From the NCBI RefSeq assembly GCF_006716865.1, contig NZ_VFPT01000001.1:3281001-3345000 (forward strand): a stretch of DNA of 64,000 nucleotides, written 5' to 3'. The notes beneath the pieces were generated by a model, which was not told the origin of the DNA, made no database searches, and saw nothing but the letters and a program-made list of their open reading frames with translations. Each line of letters begins with the position of its first letter. Position 1 is the first letter of the stretch. The position numbers and the translations under genes are program-made. Positions 52,124 through 62,249 of this stretch are shown here, piece after piece. Source of the DNA: Roseinatronobacter monicus (lineage in GTDB: Bacteria > Pseudomonadota > Alphaproteobacteria > Rhodobacterales > Rhodobacteraceae).

Positions 52124-53959
52124 ATGACTGCGACTGACCCCGCTGCTACAGCGCAAGACGCGCCACCTGTTCCGACAGCTTCGCAGGAACGCGCAAGCGG
52201 TTTGCGCACCATCAAGCGTGTCATCCCCTATTTGTGGCCCGCGAACGCGGTATGGGCGCGCAGGCGGGTGATGCTGGCGTTGCTTATGCTGGTGCTGGCA
52301 AAACTGGTCGCGGTTGGCACGCCATTTTTCTACAAGGGCGCGGTGGATGCGCTGGCGGGCGAAGGGTCGGCATGGTTTCTGGCGGTCGGCGCAATTGGCC
52401 TTACTGTTGCGTATGGTGTCGCACGCCTGATGGAAATCGGGTTTCAGGAATTGCGCAATATCCTGTTCACCCGCGTGGGCCAGCGCGCATTGCGGCAACT
52501 GGCGCTGGAGACATTTCAGCATATTCACCGTCTCAGCCTGCGCTACCACATCACCCGCAAGACTGGCGGGCTAAGCCGGATTATCGAGCGCGGCGTGAAG
52601 GGCGTGGATTTCCTGCTGCGCTTTTTGCTGTTCTCGATCTTTCCGCTCATGCTGCAACTGCTGATGATCGCGGTCATCTTCTTCTGGCTGTTTGATGTGT
52701 GGTATCTGGTCACGGTCGTGCTGACGATCAGCCTTTATGTCTGGTTTACCTTTCGCATAACCGAATGGCGCGTCACCCAGCGCCGGATCATGAACCGGCA
52801 GGACACAGACGCCAACCAAAAGGCCATCGACAGCCTGTTGAATTTCGAGACGGTCAAGTATTTTAACGCCGAGGCGATGGAAGCCAGCCGCTATGACGGG
52901 GCGATGGCCCAGTACGAGGAAGCGGCGGTCAAAACCAACTACTCGCTGGCCTTTCTGAACTTCGGGCAGGCGATGCTGATCACCACAGGGCTTGTCACTG
53001 TGATGGTGCTGGCCGCCATTGGCGTAGAGCGCGGCGACCTGACAGTGGGCGATTTCGTCATGGTGAACGCCTATATGATCCAGATCACGATGCCGCTGAA
53101 CTTTCTGGGCACTGTATACCGCGAAATCCGGCAGGCGCTGGTTGATATGGCCGAGATGTTCGACCTGCTGGACCAACCGCCAGATGTCAGCGACGCGCCG
53201 GATGCTGTCGCATTGAAAGTCAACAAGGGAGAGATCCGCTTCGAGCAGGTTGAATTCGGCTATGACGCCACCCGCCCTATTTTGAAGGGCATTGATCTAA
53301 CCGTGAAGGGCGGCGAAACCGTGGCAATTGTCGGCCCGTCCGGGTCGGGCAAATCGACCATCGGGCGGCTGTTGTTCCGCTTCTATGATGTGACGGGCGG
53401 CGCGATCCGGATTGACGGGCAGGATTTGCGGGGTGTCACGCAATCTAGCGTGCATGGCATGATCGGTGTCGTGCCGCAGGACACAGTGCTGTTCAATGAC
53501 ACGATTGCCTATAATATTGCCTATGGCCGCGAGGGGGCCACCCGCACAGAGGTCGAGGCGGCGGCAAAGGCCGCACGGATTCACGACTTCATCCTGTCAC
53601 TTCCCGAAGGCTATGACACGGCCGTGGGCGAACGCGGCCTGAAGCTGTCGGGCGGCGAGAAACAACGCGTCGGCATTGCGCGCACCTTGCTGAAAAATCC
53701 GCCCATCCTGCTGCTGGACGAGGCGACCAGCGCGCTGGACACGCAGACAGAGCAAAGCATACAGGACAGTCTGCGCCAGATGGGACAAGGGCGCACTGTC
53801 ATCACGATTGCGCATAGATTGTCGACTGTGGTGGATGCCGACCGGATCATCGTTCTGGATGACGGGCATATCGTGGAAGAAGGCGCGCATGACGCGCTGC
53901 TTGGCCAAAACGGGCGTTATGCGGCCATGTGGGCGCGCCAGCGCGTCGAGGGGGAATGA
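52124..53959 (+). CDS. ABC transporter, Atm1-like (ABCB7/HMT type)
   Basis: 611 residues: a hydrophilic leader, six-helix exporter domain (LRYHITRKTGGLSRIIERGVKG is typical of Atm1), then the nucleotide-binding domain with Walker A GPSGSGKSTIGRLLFRFYD, signature LSGGEKQRVGIAR and Walker B ILLLDEATSALD. Homologues export glutathione-linked persulfide or metal conjugates. Half-transporter that works as a homodimer. Monocistronic. Confidence 0.93.
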   Translation: MTATDPAATAQDAPPVPTASQERASGLRTIKRVIPYLWPANAVWARRRVMLALLMLVLAKLVAVGTPFFYKGAVDALAGEGSAWFLAVGAIGLTVAYGVARLMEIGFQELRNILFTRVGQRALRQLALETFQHIHRLSLRYHITRKTGGLSRIIERGVKGVDFLLRFLLFSIFPLMLQLLMIAVIFFWLFDVWYLVTVVLTISLYVWFTFRITEWRVTQRRIMNRQDTDANQKAIDSLLNFETVKYFNAEAMEASRYDGAMAQYEEAAVKTNYSLAFLNFGQAMLITTGLVTVMVLAAIGVERGDLTVGDFVMVNAYMIQITMPLNFLGTVYREIRQALVDMAEMFDLLDQPPDVSDAPDAVALKVNKGEIRFEQVEFGYDATRPILKGIDLTVKGGETVAIVGPSGSGKSTIGRLLFRFYDVTGGAIRIDGQDLRGVTQSSVHGMIGVVPQDTVLFNDTIAYNIAYGREGATRTEVEAAAKAARIHDFILSLPEGYDTAVGERGLKLSGGEKQRVGIARTLLKNPPILLLDEATSALDTQTEQSIQDSLRQMGQGRTVITIAHRLSTVVDADRIIVLDDGHIVEEGAHDALLGQNGRYAAMWARQRVEGE

Positions 53960-54095
53960 CCCAAGGGAAAGGAAACGCCCTGCCTTTGGCACCCCCGGAA
54001 CCGTCACGCTATCGGGCGGGTCTGGCGCATAAGGGGGGTGCGCGCGGCAGGGAGTGCCCGGCTGCGCGGGCGGGCACAAGGGCCGCGAGGGTGCC

Positions 54096-55271
54096 ATGAA
54101 ATCCTATGATGTGATCATCTTGGGCGCAGGGGCCGCAGGCATGTTCTGCGCCATCGAGGCAGGGCGGCGTGGGCGCCGTGTTGCGTTGATCGACCATGCG
54201 AAAGCGCCGGGTGAGAAAATTCGTATCTCTGGTGGTGGGCGGTGCAATTTCACCAATCTTGATATTCGCCCGGAGCGGTTCCTGTCGCAAAACCCGCGTT
54301 TCGCACGCTCTGCCCTATCGCGCTATACGCAGCATGACTTCATTACGCGGGTCGATGCGGCGGGGATTGCCTGGCATGAAAAGACGCTGGGGCAGTTGTT
54401 TTGTGACGGCTCTGCGCGCGAGATCATTGCCATGCTGTGCATGGACATGACCGAGGCGGGGGTTGATCTGATGCTTGGCACAAGCATCACCGATGTCAGC
54501 CACGGCGATGGGTTCACGGTTCAGACCAGCGCAGGTAGTCTGCATGCACCGAAGCTGGTGGTCGCCACGGGCGGCAAATCCATTCCGAAAATGGGCGCGA
54601 CGGGCTTTGGTTATCAGCTTGCCACGCAATTTGGCGCAGACCTTGTAGAAACGCGCCCCGCACTGGTGCCGCTGACCTTCACCTCGGCGCAACTGGACGA
54701 GATGAAGCCGCTGGCGGGGCTGTCGGTTCCCGCCAGTGTACGCTGTGGGCGCATTGCATTCCGCGAGGGGCTGCTTTTTACGCATCGTGGCCTGTCCGGC
54801 CCGTCGATCCTGCAAATCTCAAGCTATTGGCGCGAGGGGGAGGCAATCGAGATTGATCTGGCCCCTGATGTCGATATTTCCGCCGCACTGGCCGCAGAGA
54901 AGCAGGCACGGGGGCGACAGGCCGTATGGGGGGTGCTGGGCGCACATCTGCCGGAAAAATTGGCGCGTCAGATCGTGGCGCGCGCGGGCCTGGCGGGGAA
55001 CCTGGCCGATCAGCCGAAAGCAAAACTGAAAGCGCTGGCGCAAGACGTGTCGGCATGGAGTGTGCGCCCGGTCGGCACCGAGGGCTATAGAACCGCCGAA
55101 GTCACGTTGGGCGGCGTGGATACGCGCGGCCTTGATGCGCGCACATTGGAAAGCCGGACCGTTCCGGGGCTGCATTTCATCGGCGAAGTGGTCGATGTCA
55201 CAGGCTGGCTGGGCGGATACAACTTTCAGTGGGCGTGGTCGTCGGGCTGGGTGGCGGGGCAGGCTGTCTGA
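54096..55271 (+). CDS. NAD(P)/FAD-dependent oxidoreductase, YhiN/HI0933 family
   Basis: 391 residues. N-terminal FAD-binding loop VIILGAGAAGMFCAIEAGRRG, GEKIRISGGGRCNFTN, VVATGGKSIPKMGATGFGY and C-terminal GLDARTLESRTVPGLHFIGEVVDVTGWLGGYNFQWAWSSG. A conserved flavoprotein family whose reaction is not established. ATG 54096 fits the start of the Rossmann motif. Converges on the capsule-export gene. Confidence 0.92.
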   Translation: MKSYDVIILGAGAAGMFCAIEAGRRGRRVALIDHAKAPGEKIRISGGGRCNFTNLDIRPERFLSQNPRFARSALSRYTQHDFITRVDAAGIAWHEKTLGQLFCDGSAREIIAMLCMDMTEAGVDLMLGTSITDVSHGDGFTVQTSAGSLHAPKLVVATGGKSIPKMGATGFGYQLATQFGADLVETRPALVPLTFTSAQLDEMKPLAGLSVPASVRCGRIAFREGLLFTHRGLSGPSILQISSYWREGEAIEIDLAPDVDISAALAAEKQARGRQAVWGVLGAHLPEKLARQIVARAGLAGNLADQPKAKLKALAQDVSAWSVRPVGTEGYRTAEVTLGGVDTRGLDARTLESRTVPGLHFIGEVVDVTGWLGGYNFQWAWSSGWVAGQAV

Positions 55272-55296
55272 ACAGCCGCCCCGCGCAGCCGGTTTT

Positions 55297-57132
55297 CTAT
55301 CCCGAAATCTGTTCGCGCAGCACCGACCCTGTCATGGACACAAACAGATAGATGCCAAGAAAGATCAGAAACGCGAGCGATGAATATTCAAGCTTGCGTG
55401 GATATGCCGCTTCATCCGACGCGACAGGTTCCACCGACAAGGCCAGATAGCGGACTTGTCTGCTCACTTCGATCCGAGCGGATTCCATTTGCTGCATGGC
55501 CTGCGCGCGCATCATCTCGCGGGTCTGAATCTCTGCCTCGGCCATGATTAACTGGCTTTGCGTTCGCGCCAGCGACGCGCCACTGGGCGAGTCTATGGTC
55601 ATGGAGCCGCGCAAATCCTCGATTTGGCGGCGCAGCGCTTCTTCGCGCCGCTCCAATGGTTGCAGGCGTGCGGGGTTGGGGCGTGCGTTAGAGCGCAATT
55701 CTTGCAGGCTCAGCCGAGTTTGCGTCAACTCTGCCTCCAGCGCGCCGATTTGTTGCGACAGAAGCGACAACTCAACCTCGCCTGACATAACGTTGGAGCG
55801 TTCCTGCAACGCGACGGATTCCATGCGGGCCTGTACAAGCTGTTGCTGCGCTTCTTCCAGATTTTCGCGCGCCTCGCGCATCTGGCTGTCGCGCAGACGC
55901 TGGGTCATCATGTCGATATGCTGTTCGGCAAACCGGATCAGCGCGCGCGCAAAGCGTTCGCTATCCTCGGGAGAGGCAGCAATCACTTCCATCCGTACGA
56001 CACCCTCGGTCGGATCATAGCCTATCTTAACATGTCGAGAGAAGGTTCTGAAGGCAGCTTCATCCGTCGCATCGGGCGGCAAGCGCCGTATCATATCGAT
56101 GTGGTCTTGACTGAAATGCTCTTTGAAGCCCTCTTCTGTATCCAGCCGCAACATGGCCGCGCGCGATTGCAGAAAGCTTTGGACAGAGGCCGCTTCGCTT
56201 TGGCCGCCCATCCCCATACCTGCGGCCGAAGGCAGCATACCTGCCAGACCGTTCATGCCACCCTGACCATCGGCCTGCTGAATAATGAACTGACTTTCCG
56301 TCGCATACATTGGCGTGGCGATGACATAGAAATACCAACTGACAATGAATGTCGGCAGGGTGACGAAAACTAGCAAGCGCGCACATAACAGCGCCAGTCG
56401 CTTGCGCCGCCGTTTCGCAATATCGCGCTGAACGCGCTTGAGTTCCTTGTCACGCTCGGCCGCAATCTGGGCCATGCGGTCTTGTGCATCCTCGACCGGG
56501 GTGGTGGCAAGCTGACCGGGTGCGGCCCTGAGTGCAGGGGCAGTTTGTTCGGCAATAGCAACTTCGCGGCCGGGGGCGGGCGTATCGGAATGGACAAGGT
56601 CCAGCATCGTGGCGCGCGCAAACGGGTCTATCCCGCGCTGGCGCAGCATCAAGACAGCCTCGAACGCAGATGTCGGGCGAATCCCGTGTTCTTGTGCAAC
56701 ACGCATGGCCATGCGCAACTGGCGTGCGGTTAACCCCTCGGCGCGGATCGCGTCGATATTGTCCTGCGTTTTCGGGCTGCCTTCGTGGTCGGCCATATGC
56801 ACGTGCTGCGCCTGCGGGCCCGTGTCATTCTGTGCCGCGCCATGATGCGCAGACTCGGCTGGGTCAAAGGCATTGTCAGCGATGTCTGCCGATCTGGGCT
56901 GTTTGCTGACCACGACCGCAGGTTTGGCCGGGGCCGACGGGCGTGTGCCGACCTCGGATGCAGGTCCGCCAGTGGAGTGGGACACGTCCTGCATCCGCCC
57001 GCTTCCTTGACGCTGTTCGGGGCGTGCCGCTGGCGTATCCCGTGCAGCCTGTACAGGGGATGAGGCGTCGGCGCTATCTGCTGACGGCACGCGCCGCAGT
57101 CTGAAGCGTTGGGGTTTAGCTTGCGTAGTCAT
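55297..57132 (-). CDS. Capsule/polysaccharide export inner-membrane protein (KpsE/Wza-chain-length-like)
   Basis: 611 residues from ATG 57132. An unusually long N-terminal cytoplasmic part (about 230 residues, Pro/Ala-rich, with one helical module TARQLRMAMRVAQEHGIRPTSAFEAVLM) precedes a transmembrane helix (LLVFVTLPTFIVSWYFYVIATP), a periplasmic coiled coil, and a final transmembrane helix near the C-terminus. This is the polysaccharide co-polymerase topology. The start overlaps the KpsT-like stop by 17 bp. Confidence 0.87.
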   Translation of the reverse strand: MTTQAKPQRFRLRRVPSADSADASSPVQAARDTPAARPEQRQGSGRMQDVSHSTGGPASEVGTRPSAPAKPAVVVSKQPRSADIADNAFDPAESAHHGAAQNDTGPQAQHVHMADHEGSPKTQDNIDAIRAEGLTARQLRMAMRVAQEHGIRPTSAFEAVLMLRQRGIDPFARATMLDLVHSDTPAPGREVAIAEQTAPALRAAPGQLATTPVEDAQDRMAQIAAERDKELKRVQRDIAKRRRKRLALLCARLLVFVTLPTFIVSWYFYVIATPMYATESQFIIQQADGQGGMNGLAGMLPSAAGMGMGGQSEAASVQSFLQSRAAMLRLDTEEGFKEHFSQDHIDMIRRLPPDATDEAAFRTFSRHVKIGYDPTEGVVRMEVIAASPEDSERFARALIRFAEQHIDMMTQRLRDSQMREARENLEEAQQQLVQARMESVALQERSNVMSGEVELSLLSQQIGALEAELTQTRLSLQELRSNARPNPARLQPLERREEALRRQIEDLRGSMTIDSPSGASLARTQSQLIMAEAEIQTREMMRAQAMQQMESARIEVSRQVRYLALSVEPVASDEAAYPRKLEYSSLAFLIFLGIYLFVSMTGSVLREQISG

Positions 57133-57769
57133 AAAGTGCCTTGGCTTCTTGCAGGGTGTCGAAGAAATAAAGTTTTCCGTCATGCATTACAGCAGCAGAA
57201 TTGCAGAACCTCGATAATACTTCCATATCATGCGACACAATCACCAGCGTTGCATACTGAAATCTTTCGCGCATGATCGCACCGGCGCGTCGGTTGAAGG
57301 CAACATCGGTTGTTGATGGCATGCCTTCATCGACAAGATACAGGTCGAAATTCATCGCCAGCATCAGCGCCAGCGACAAGCGCGCGCGCATACCCTGACT
57401 GTACGTCCCAATCGGCATGTCGAAATATTCGCCGATATCGCACAACCACCGGCAAAAGGCTTCGACTTCGTCCTGATCCAGACTGTAAAGCGCCGCGATG
57501 TAGCGCACATTTTCCGTGCCCGTGTGTTTGGTTTCAAGCCCGCCCATGAACCCCAAGGGGAAGGACACGCTGCAATTGCGTTCAATCCGGCCAGAATCCG
57601 GCTTTTCCAAACCTGCCATCATATTGATCACAGTGGTTTTTCCTGTTCCGTTCTTGGCAAGGATTCCCAGATTCATCCCCAGATTCACCCTGAAACTTGC
57701 TTGTTCAAGGATCACCTTGCGCTGGGTGCCCGTCCAGAAGGATTTGCTCACATTCTCGAATTCCAGCAT
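57116..57769 (-). CDS. Capsule polysaccharide ABC transporter ATP-binding protein, KpsT-like
   Basis: 217 residues from ATG 57769. Walker A AKNGTGKTTVINMMAG, signature SQGMRARLSLALML, Walker B YLVDEGMPSTTD and switch VSHDME. KpsT-type subunits power export of capsule across the inner membrane. The usual membrane partner KpsM is not in the window and would have to be encoded elsewhere. Operon with the KpsE-like gene. Confidence 0.87.
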   Translation of the reverse strand: MLEFENVSKSFWTGTQRKVILEQASFRVNLGMNLGILAKNGTGKTTVINMMAGLEKPDSGRIERNCSVSFPLGFMGGLETKHTGTENVRYIAALYSLDQDEVEAFCRWLCDIGEYFDMPIGTYSQGMRARLSLALMLAMNFDLYLVDEGMPSTTDVAFNRRAGAIMRERFQYATLVIVSHDMEVLSRFCNSAAVMHDGKLYFFDTLQEAKALYDYAS

Positions 57770-58039
57770 TCTTAAAAGCCTCGCCCAGACTATCGGGTCA
57801 ATACAGATATGCCGCACGCGCACTGCGTGAGCTGCCACTGCTTTACAAACAGATTTCGTTCAAATTGAGACAAAGAGAGATTATTCGCAAGATTGTGACG
57901 CCTGCGCTTCCAATACCGACTGCCGCATGGTCAAGCTCAGGCCAAATGCAAGCAGCGCCCAAAAGACCAACAAAATCGCTGGCATCGGCTCACCATACGC
58001 GTAAACGCGACAGACCCCATTTGGCGATACTGAAAAACC

Positions 58040-59041
58040 CTAGCTAGCCAAAAGCTTGCTATCAATTTCCAAAGTCACGACGACGCCACCTTCTGGCCAA
58101 TCATAGCTTACAGATCCCCCCAGATCACCTTCAGCCGTCAATCGAACTAGGGAGCTGCCATACCCCTCTTCGGTTATCGGCATCTTCACCATTGGCCCGC
58201 CTTGTTCTGTCCAGGTGATCTGAAGCTTGTCATCCACAGCGCGACCGGACACATCCAGAACGCCCTCATCTGATGACAGTGCGCCGTATTTCAGTGAATT
58301 TGTTGCAAGTTCATGAACAATAAGCGCCAGCCCCTCAGTCGCCTGCTCGCCCACCCCCATCCGAGGGACCGCGATTCTGATGCGCCCCGCAAAGGCACCC
58401 TGATCATCATATGGGGTCAGCAAAACCGTGAAAATATCGCCCAACAGGGCGGTTTCCCCCTGATGTCGCGGCAATGGGCGCACCAGATCATGCGCGCGCC
58501 CCAAGGCGCTCAGTCTTTGAGTAAGTTGCTTTGTCATATCCTCGATGGAGGACGAATTGCGTGACGTCATCCGCGCAAGTGCGGACGCGACCGAAAGCAG
58601 GTTCTTTACCCGGTGGCTCATCTCGCCGGCCACAAGCTCGCTGCTTTCCTCGGCTTGTTTCCGGCCTGTGACATCAAGGAAGACACCCGTCATGAAACCG
58701 TCTTCAATATCATCGTCACTCCCCCGACCCCGCGCGGAAATCCAACAGACCTTGTCGCCGACCATCGTTCGAAAATCGATCTCATACGCGCCTACAACTG
58801 CGCGCGTTGCAAGAAAGGCCGCGCGCACACGATCCCGATCCTTGGGATGTATCTTCTCTGAAAGGTGCTCAAACGTCAGCGATTCATTCAACGGAACACC
58901 CCATAACCTGAAACCGCGCTCATCCATATTAAAATTATCAGAGCTCAAGTCCCATGACCAAATCGCGATACCCGCAGCATCGACCGCCCTTTGCAACGCG
59001 TTCTCCGTCCATTGAAGTGGCGTTCTTTCAGGGCTGGTCAT
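58040..59041 (-). CDS. HWE-family sensor histidine kinase with PAS domain
   Basis: 333 residues from ATG 59041 (AAGGAGAACGTGAT upstream). A PAS domain at about 15-130 (IWSWDLSSDNFNMDERGFRLWG, then DGFMTGVFLDVTGRKQAEE), followed by an HWE kinase core: phosphoacceptor EMSHRVKNLLSVASALARM, N box HELATNSLKYGALSSDEG and the W-x-E in ITWTEQGG. No membrane segments, so a cytoplasmic sensor, perhaps of light or redox. No response-regulator gene adjacent. In alphaproteobacteria such kinases often feed the general stress response. Confidence 0.92.
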   Translation of the reverse strand: MTSPERTPLQWTENALQRAVDAAGIAIWSWDLSSDNFNMDERGFRLWGVPLNESLTFEHLSEKIHPKDRDRVRAAFLATRAVVGAYEIDFRTMVGDKVCWISARGRGSDDDIEDGFMTGVFLDVTGRKQAEESSELVAGEMSHRVKNLLSVASALARMTSRNSSSIEDMTKQLTQRLSALGRAHDLVRPLPRHQGETALLGDIFTVLLTPYDDQGAFAGRIRIAVPRMGVGEQATEGLALIVHELATNSLKYGALSSDEGVLDVSGRAVDDKLQITWTEQGGPMVKMPITEEGYGSSLVRLTAEGDLGGSVSYDWPEGGVVVTLEIDSKLLAS

Positions 59042-59389
59042 ATCACGTTCTCCTTCATCATTCCTACAGACGCGCGCAAGCAAGGCTTGCAAACACCGAT
59101 CGCGCAGCCAAATGAGGGTCAACGTGCACCCGCCAAAGGTCAAGAGGAAACTACCGCAACGTGTACTGGAGTTGCACCACAGCTTGCCATTAACCTTCGC
59201 ACGACGATGAATTGCAAACCCCGCACCTGATTACGGCCTCAAGGGCGAAACTCTATGAAGCAATCGAAAGAACCTTGAAACTTCTGCGCGACTGAAGGCG
59301 ATTGCCTCCGCCCAGATCAAGGTCGTTTTACACAGTTAAAGAGGGGCAGACCGCTTCGATTTGGTATTTTTTTGTCAAGTGGGGTGGGG
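59042..59389. other. Intergenic region, no gene recognised
   Basis: 348 bases between the HWE-kinase start and tRNA-Met. It should include the kinase promoter. A frame extending upstream of the kinase start has no better start codon. No further hairpin or small gene was recognised. Confidence 0.4.
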
Positions 59390-59466
59390 TGGTAGCGGAG
59401 GAGGGACTTGAACCCCCGACACGCGGATTATGATTCCGCTGCTCTAACCAACTGAGCTACTCCGCC
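59390..59466 (-). tRNA. tRNA-Met, elongator type (anticodon CAT)
   Basis: 77 bases including CCA. The acceptor stem pairs GGCGGAG with CTCCGCT (with one G-T wobble). Anticodon stem-loop is GCGGA-ATCATAA-TCCGC with CAT. The T loop is GTTCAAGTC. It lacks initiator-type features and closely resembles alphaproteobacterial elongator tRNA-Met. Confidence 0.96.
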
Positions 59467-59573
59467 ACAAGCTACGCGCCATTTATTCGAGCGCTGGTGC
59501 AGCGTCAAGACCTGTTCTTGGTTCCCTGCCCAAGTGCCGCGATAACATGTCATATGCTGCTAAATGGCAGCAG

Positions 59574-60011
59574 TTATGACATGCCGCGCGGGGGGATGTC
59601 GAAATCAGGGGCGGCCAATTCGAACCCTTCGAACTGAAATCCGGGGGACACGGTGCAGCCCACAAGTGTCCATGCGCCCAATGTGCGCGCGGATTGCCAG
59701 TGATGGGTTGGGACAATTCCTTGCGGAACCTGTCCTGCATCCAGATCCGTGCCCAGAACAATGCACTCCGCAGGACCGGCATCATCCGCCACGTGGCGCA
59801 ACTCCAAGGGGGCGCCTGCGTGAAAATGCCAGATTTCGGTTGCATCGACGCGGTGCCAATGGCTGTGCGCGCCGTCCTTCAGCAAAAACAAAATCGCCGT
59901 TCCCGCCGGGCGTGCACCCGCCTCAGCTTTGGCGATCCATGTCTGACGATACCACCCGCCTTCGGGGTGGGGGGACAGGTCAAATTTCGCAATAATCTCA
60001 TCTGCGGTCAT
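59574..60011 (-). CDS. Cupin domain protein (DUF985)
   Basis: 145 residues from ATG 60011 (GAAAGG upstream). DUF985-type cupin: SPHPEGGWYRQTWIA, AGTAILFLLKDGAHSHWHRVDATEIWHFHAGAPLEL with possible metal ligands, and GCTVSPGFQFEGFELA at the end. Family related to yeast YML079W; substrate unknown. Lies just downstream of the fused ABC ATPase on the same strand with a short gap. Confidence 0.9.
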   Translation of the reverse strand: MTADEIIAKFDLSPHPEGGWYRQTWIAKAEAGARPAGTAILFLLKDGAHSHWHRVDATEIWHFHAGAPLELRHVADDAGPAECIVLGTDLDAGQVPQGIVPTHHWQSARTLGAWTLVGCTVSPGFQFEGFELAAPDFDIPPRGMS

Positions 60012-60051
60012 GGCGTGCCTTTCGGTGCGGTGCATAGCGGCGGGCCATGGC

Positions 60052-62145
60052 TTAGGCAACCTCGTCCGAGGCCAGCTTGAAGACAGGTTCCATTTGCGCG
60101 AAAATATCCTCGGCCAGATGGCATTTCACCTGATGACCATTGGCGAACTGGCGCAATGGCGGGACTTCGCGTTCACATAAATCCCCTGGCACCTCTGACT
60201 TCCAGCGACACCGTGTCTGGAACGGGCAGCCCGGCGGCGGGCTCATCGCCGAGGGGATGTCACCTTCCAGCACAATGCGCTTCTTGATGATCGACGTGTC
60301 CGCAATGGGGACCGCCGACAGCAACGCTTCGGTATAGGGGTGATAGGGCGGCGCAAAGACCTGATCTGTGGTGCCCAGCTCGACCACATGGCCCAGATAC
60401 ATGACCATCACGCGGTCGGACAGATAGCGCACGATGCTCAGATCATGGCTGATGAACAGCAAAGTGGTGCCGTTCTTGCGCTGAATATCCATCAGCAACT
60501 CGGTCACAGCGGCCTGCACCGACACATCCAGCGCCGAGACAGGCTCATCCGCGACCACCACCTTGGCATCGCCTGCGAAAGCGCGCGCAATTCCGACGCG
60601 CTGCTTCTGGCCCCCGGACAACTGGCGCGGCATACGGGTTGCAAATTCGCGCGGCAGTTTCACGAGGTCCAGCAATTCCAGCATCCGTTTTTCACGCTCT
60701 GCCGTGGTCTTGCCGATCTTGAAAATCTCCAATGCGCGGATGATCTGCCCGCCCACGGTCATTGACGGGTTCAGCGTGTCGAATGGGTTTTGAAACACCA
60801 TCTGCAACGATGAGACTGCATCAGTATTGCGCTGCTGGATGGGCGTGGACTGGACGTTTTCGTCAAACAGCATGATCTTGCCGCTGGTCGCTGTCTCTAG
60901 CCCCATCAAGACCTTGGCGAAGGTCGACTTGCCACACCCGGATTCGCCCACAATCGCCAATGTTTCACCAGCGCGGGCGTCAAAACTCAGGGTTTCATTG
61001 GCCTTGACGACCTTGGTGTCACCGCCCGAAAACAGGCTAGAGGCCGCAACCTCGTAATATTTCCGCACGTCATCCATGCGCAGGACAATTTCGCCGATCT
61101 CAGCGGGCGCGACCACTTTGTCCGAACTCCACGCTGCGTGCCAGTCAATCGCATCCACACGCAAGCAGCGGCTTTCATGGCGGTCATCCCCTTCAATGCC
61201 TGTCATGAGAATATCGCGGGCGTCACACTGACCTTTGACGAAGTAGTCACAACGCGGGCCGAAATTGCAGCCCTTCGGGCGCTCATGCGGCAAGGGAAAA
61301 TTGCCTGGAATGGCGCGCAGGGGGCGCGCTCCCTTATCCGCCGAGGGTAACGGAATCGCGCGGAACAGCGCCTGTGTATAGGGGTGGCGCATCCGGTTGA
61401 ACACGTCGCGGATATTGCCCGTCTCGACCGCTTCGCCGGAATACATGACGCACAGGCGGTTGCAGGTTTCCATCACCAGCCCAAGGTTGTGGCTGATAAA
61501 CAGCATCGAAGTGCCGTATTTGCGACCCAGTTCCTTAACCAGATCGACAATGCCCGCCTCGACCGTCACATCCAGCGCGGTGGTGGGTTCATCAAGGATC
61601 AACAGGGCGGGGTTCGCCATCAGCGCCATAGCAATGACGATGCGTTGCTGCTGTCCGCCCGAGAGTTGGTGCGGATAGGCGTCCAGAATGCGGTCAGGGT
61701 CGGGCAGACGCACATCGGCGACAAGCTGGCGGGCGCGGGCGCGGGCCTCGCGCTCGGACATGTTCTGATGGATCATCGGCACTTCCATCAACTGCCGCCC
61801 GATCTTCATGGCAGGGTTCAGGCTGGCCATCGGTTCTTGATAGATCATTGCAATCTCTGATCCGCGTATCTTCGCCAGCTCTGCCGCGCTCATGGTGTTC
61901 AGATCGCGCCCCTTGAACTTGATCGTGCCCCCCACGATGCGGCCATTCACGCCCAGATCCTGCATCACACCCAATGCAACCGTGGATTTGCCACAACCGG
62001 ATTCGCCCACCAGCCCCATCGCTTCGCCCGGCATGACCGTGCAGGAAAAATCCATCACCGCCGGGATTTCGCGCAGGCGCGTGAAAAAGGAAATCGAAAG
62101 ATTTTCGATCTCCAGAATGGGCTGCGTCGGGTCACTTTCAGACAT
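60052..62145 (-). CDS. Peptide ABC transporter ATP-binding protein, fused DppD-DppF
   Basis: 697 residues from ATG 62145 (AAGGAGAAAACAAG upstream). Two complete ATPase units in one chain: Walker A GESGCGKSTVALG and GESGCGKSTFAKV, signatures LSGGQQQRIVIA and LSGGQKQRVGIA, each followed by the oligopeptide C-terminal cysteine segment (GCNFGPRCDYF, GCPFQTRCRWKSE). Powers import of di/oligopeptides or similar. Downstream of the permease genes on the same strand, separated by a region holding a micro-ORF and a hairpin. Confidence 0.94.
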   Translation of the reverse strand: MSESDPTQPILEIENLSISFFTRLREIPAVMDFSCTVMPGEAMGLVGESGCGKSTVALGVMQDLGVNGRIVGGTIKFKGRDLNTMSAAELAKIRGSEIAMIYQEPMASLNPAMKIGRQLMEVPMIHQNMSEREARARARQLVADVRLPDPDRILDAYPHQLSGGQQQRIVIAMALMANPALLILDEPTTALDVTVEAGIVDLVKELGRKYGTSMLFISHNLGLVMETCNRLCVMYSGEAVETGNIRDVFNRMRHPYTQALFRAIPLPSADKGARPLRAIPGNFPLPHERPKGCNFGPRCDYFVKGQCDARDILMTGIEGDDRHESRCLRVDAIDWHAAWSSDKVVAPAEIGEIVLRMDDVRKYYEVAASSLFSGGDTKVVKANETLSFDARAGETLAIVGESGCGKSTFAKVLMGLETATSGKIMLFDENVQSTPIQQRNTDAVSSLQMVFQNPFDTLNPSMTVGGQIIRALEIFKIGKTTAEREKRMLELLDLVKLPREFATRMPRQLSGGQKQRVGIARAFAGDAKVVVADEPVSALDVSVQAAVTELLMDIQRKNGTTLLFISHDLSIVRYLSDRVMVMYLGHVVELGTTDQVFAPPYHPYTEALLSAVPIADTSIIKKRIVLEGDIPSAMSPPPGCPFQTRCRWKSEVPGDLCEREVPPLRQFANGHQVKCHLAEDIFAQMEPVFKLASDEVA

Positions 62146-62249
62146 CTTGTTTTCTCCTTGCCGGATAAACCGATCACGAAACCTTTGCCGATGTGGGAAC
62201 AACTTGCTCCGCTGGGTGTTCTATTGACAGACGAAAAGGAGTTCTTGAA

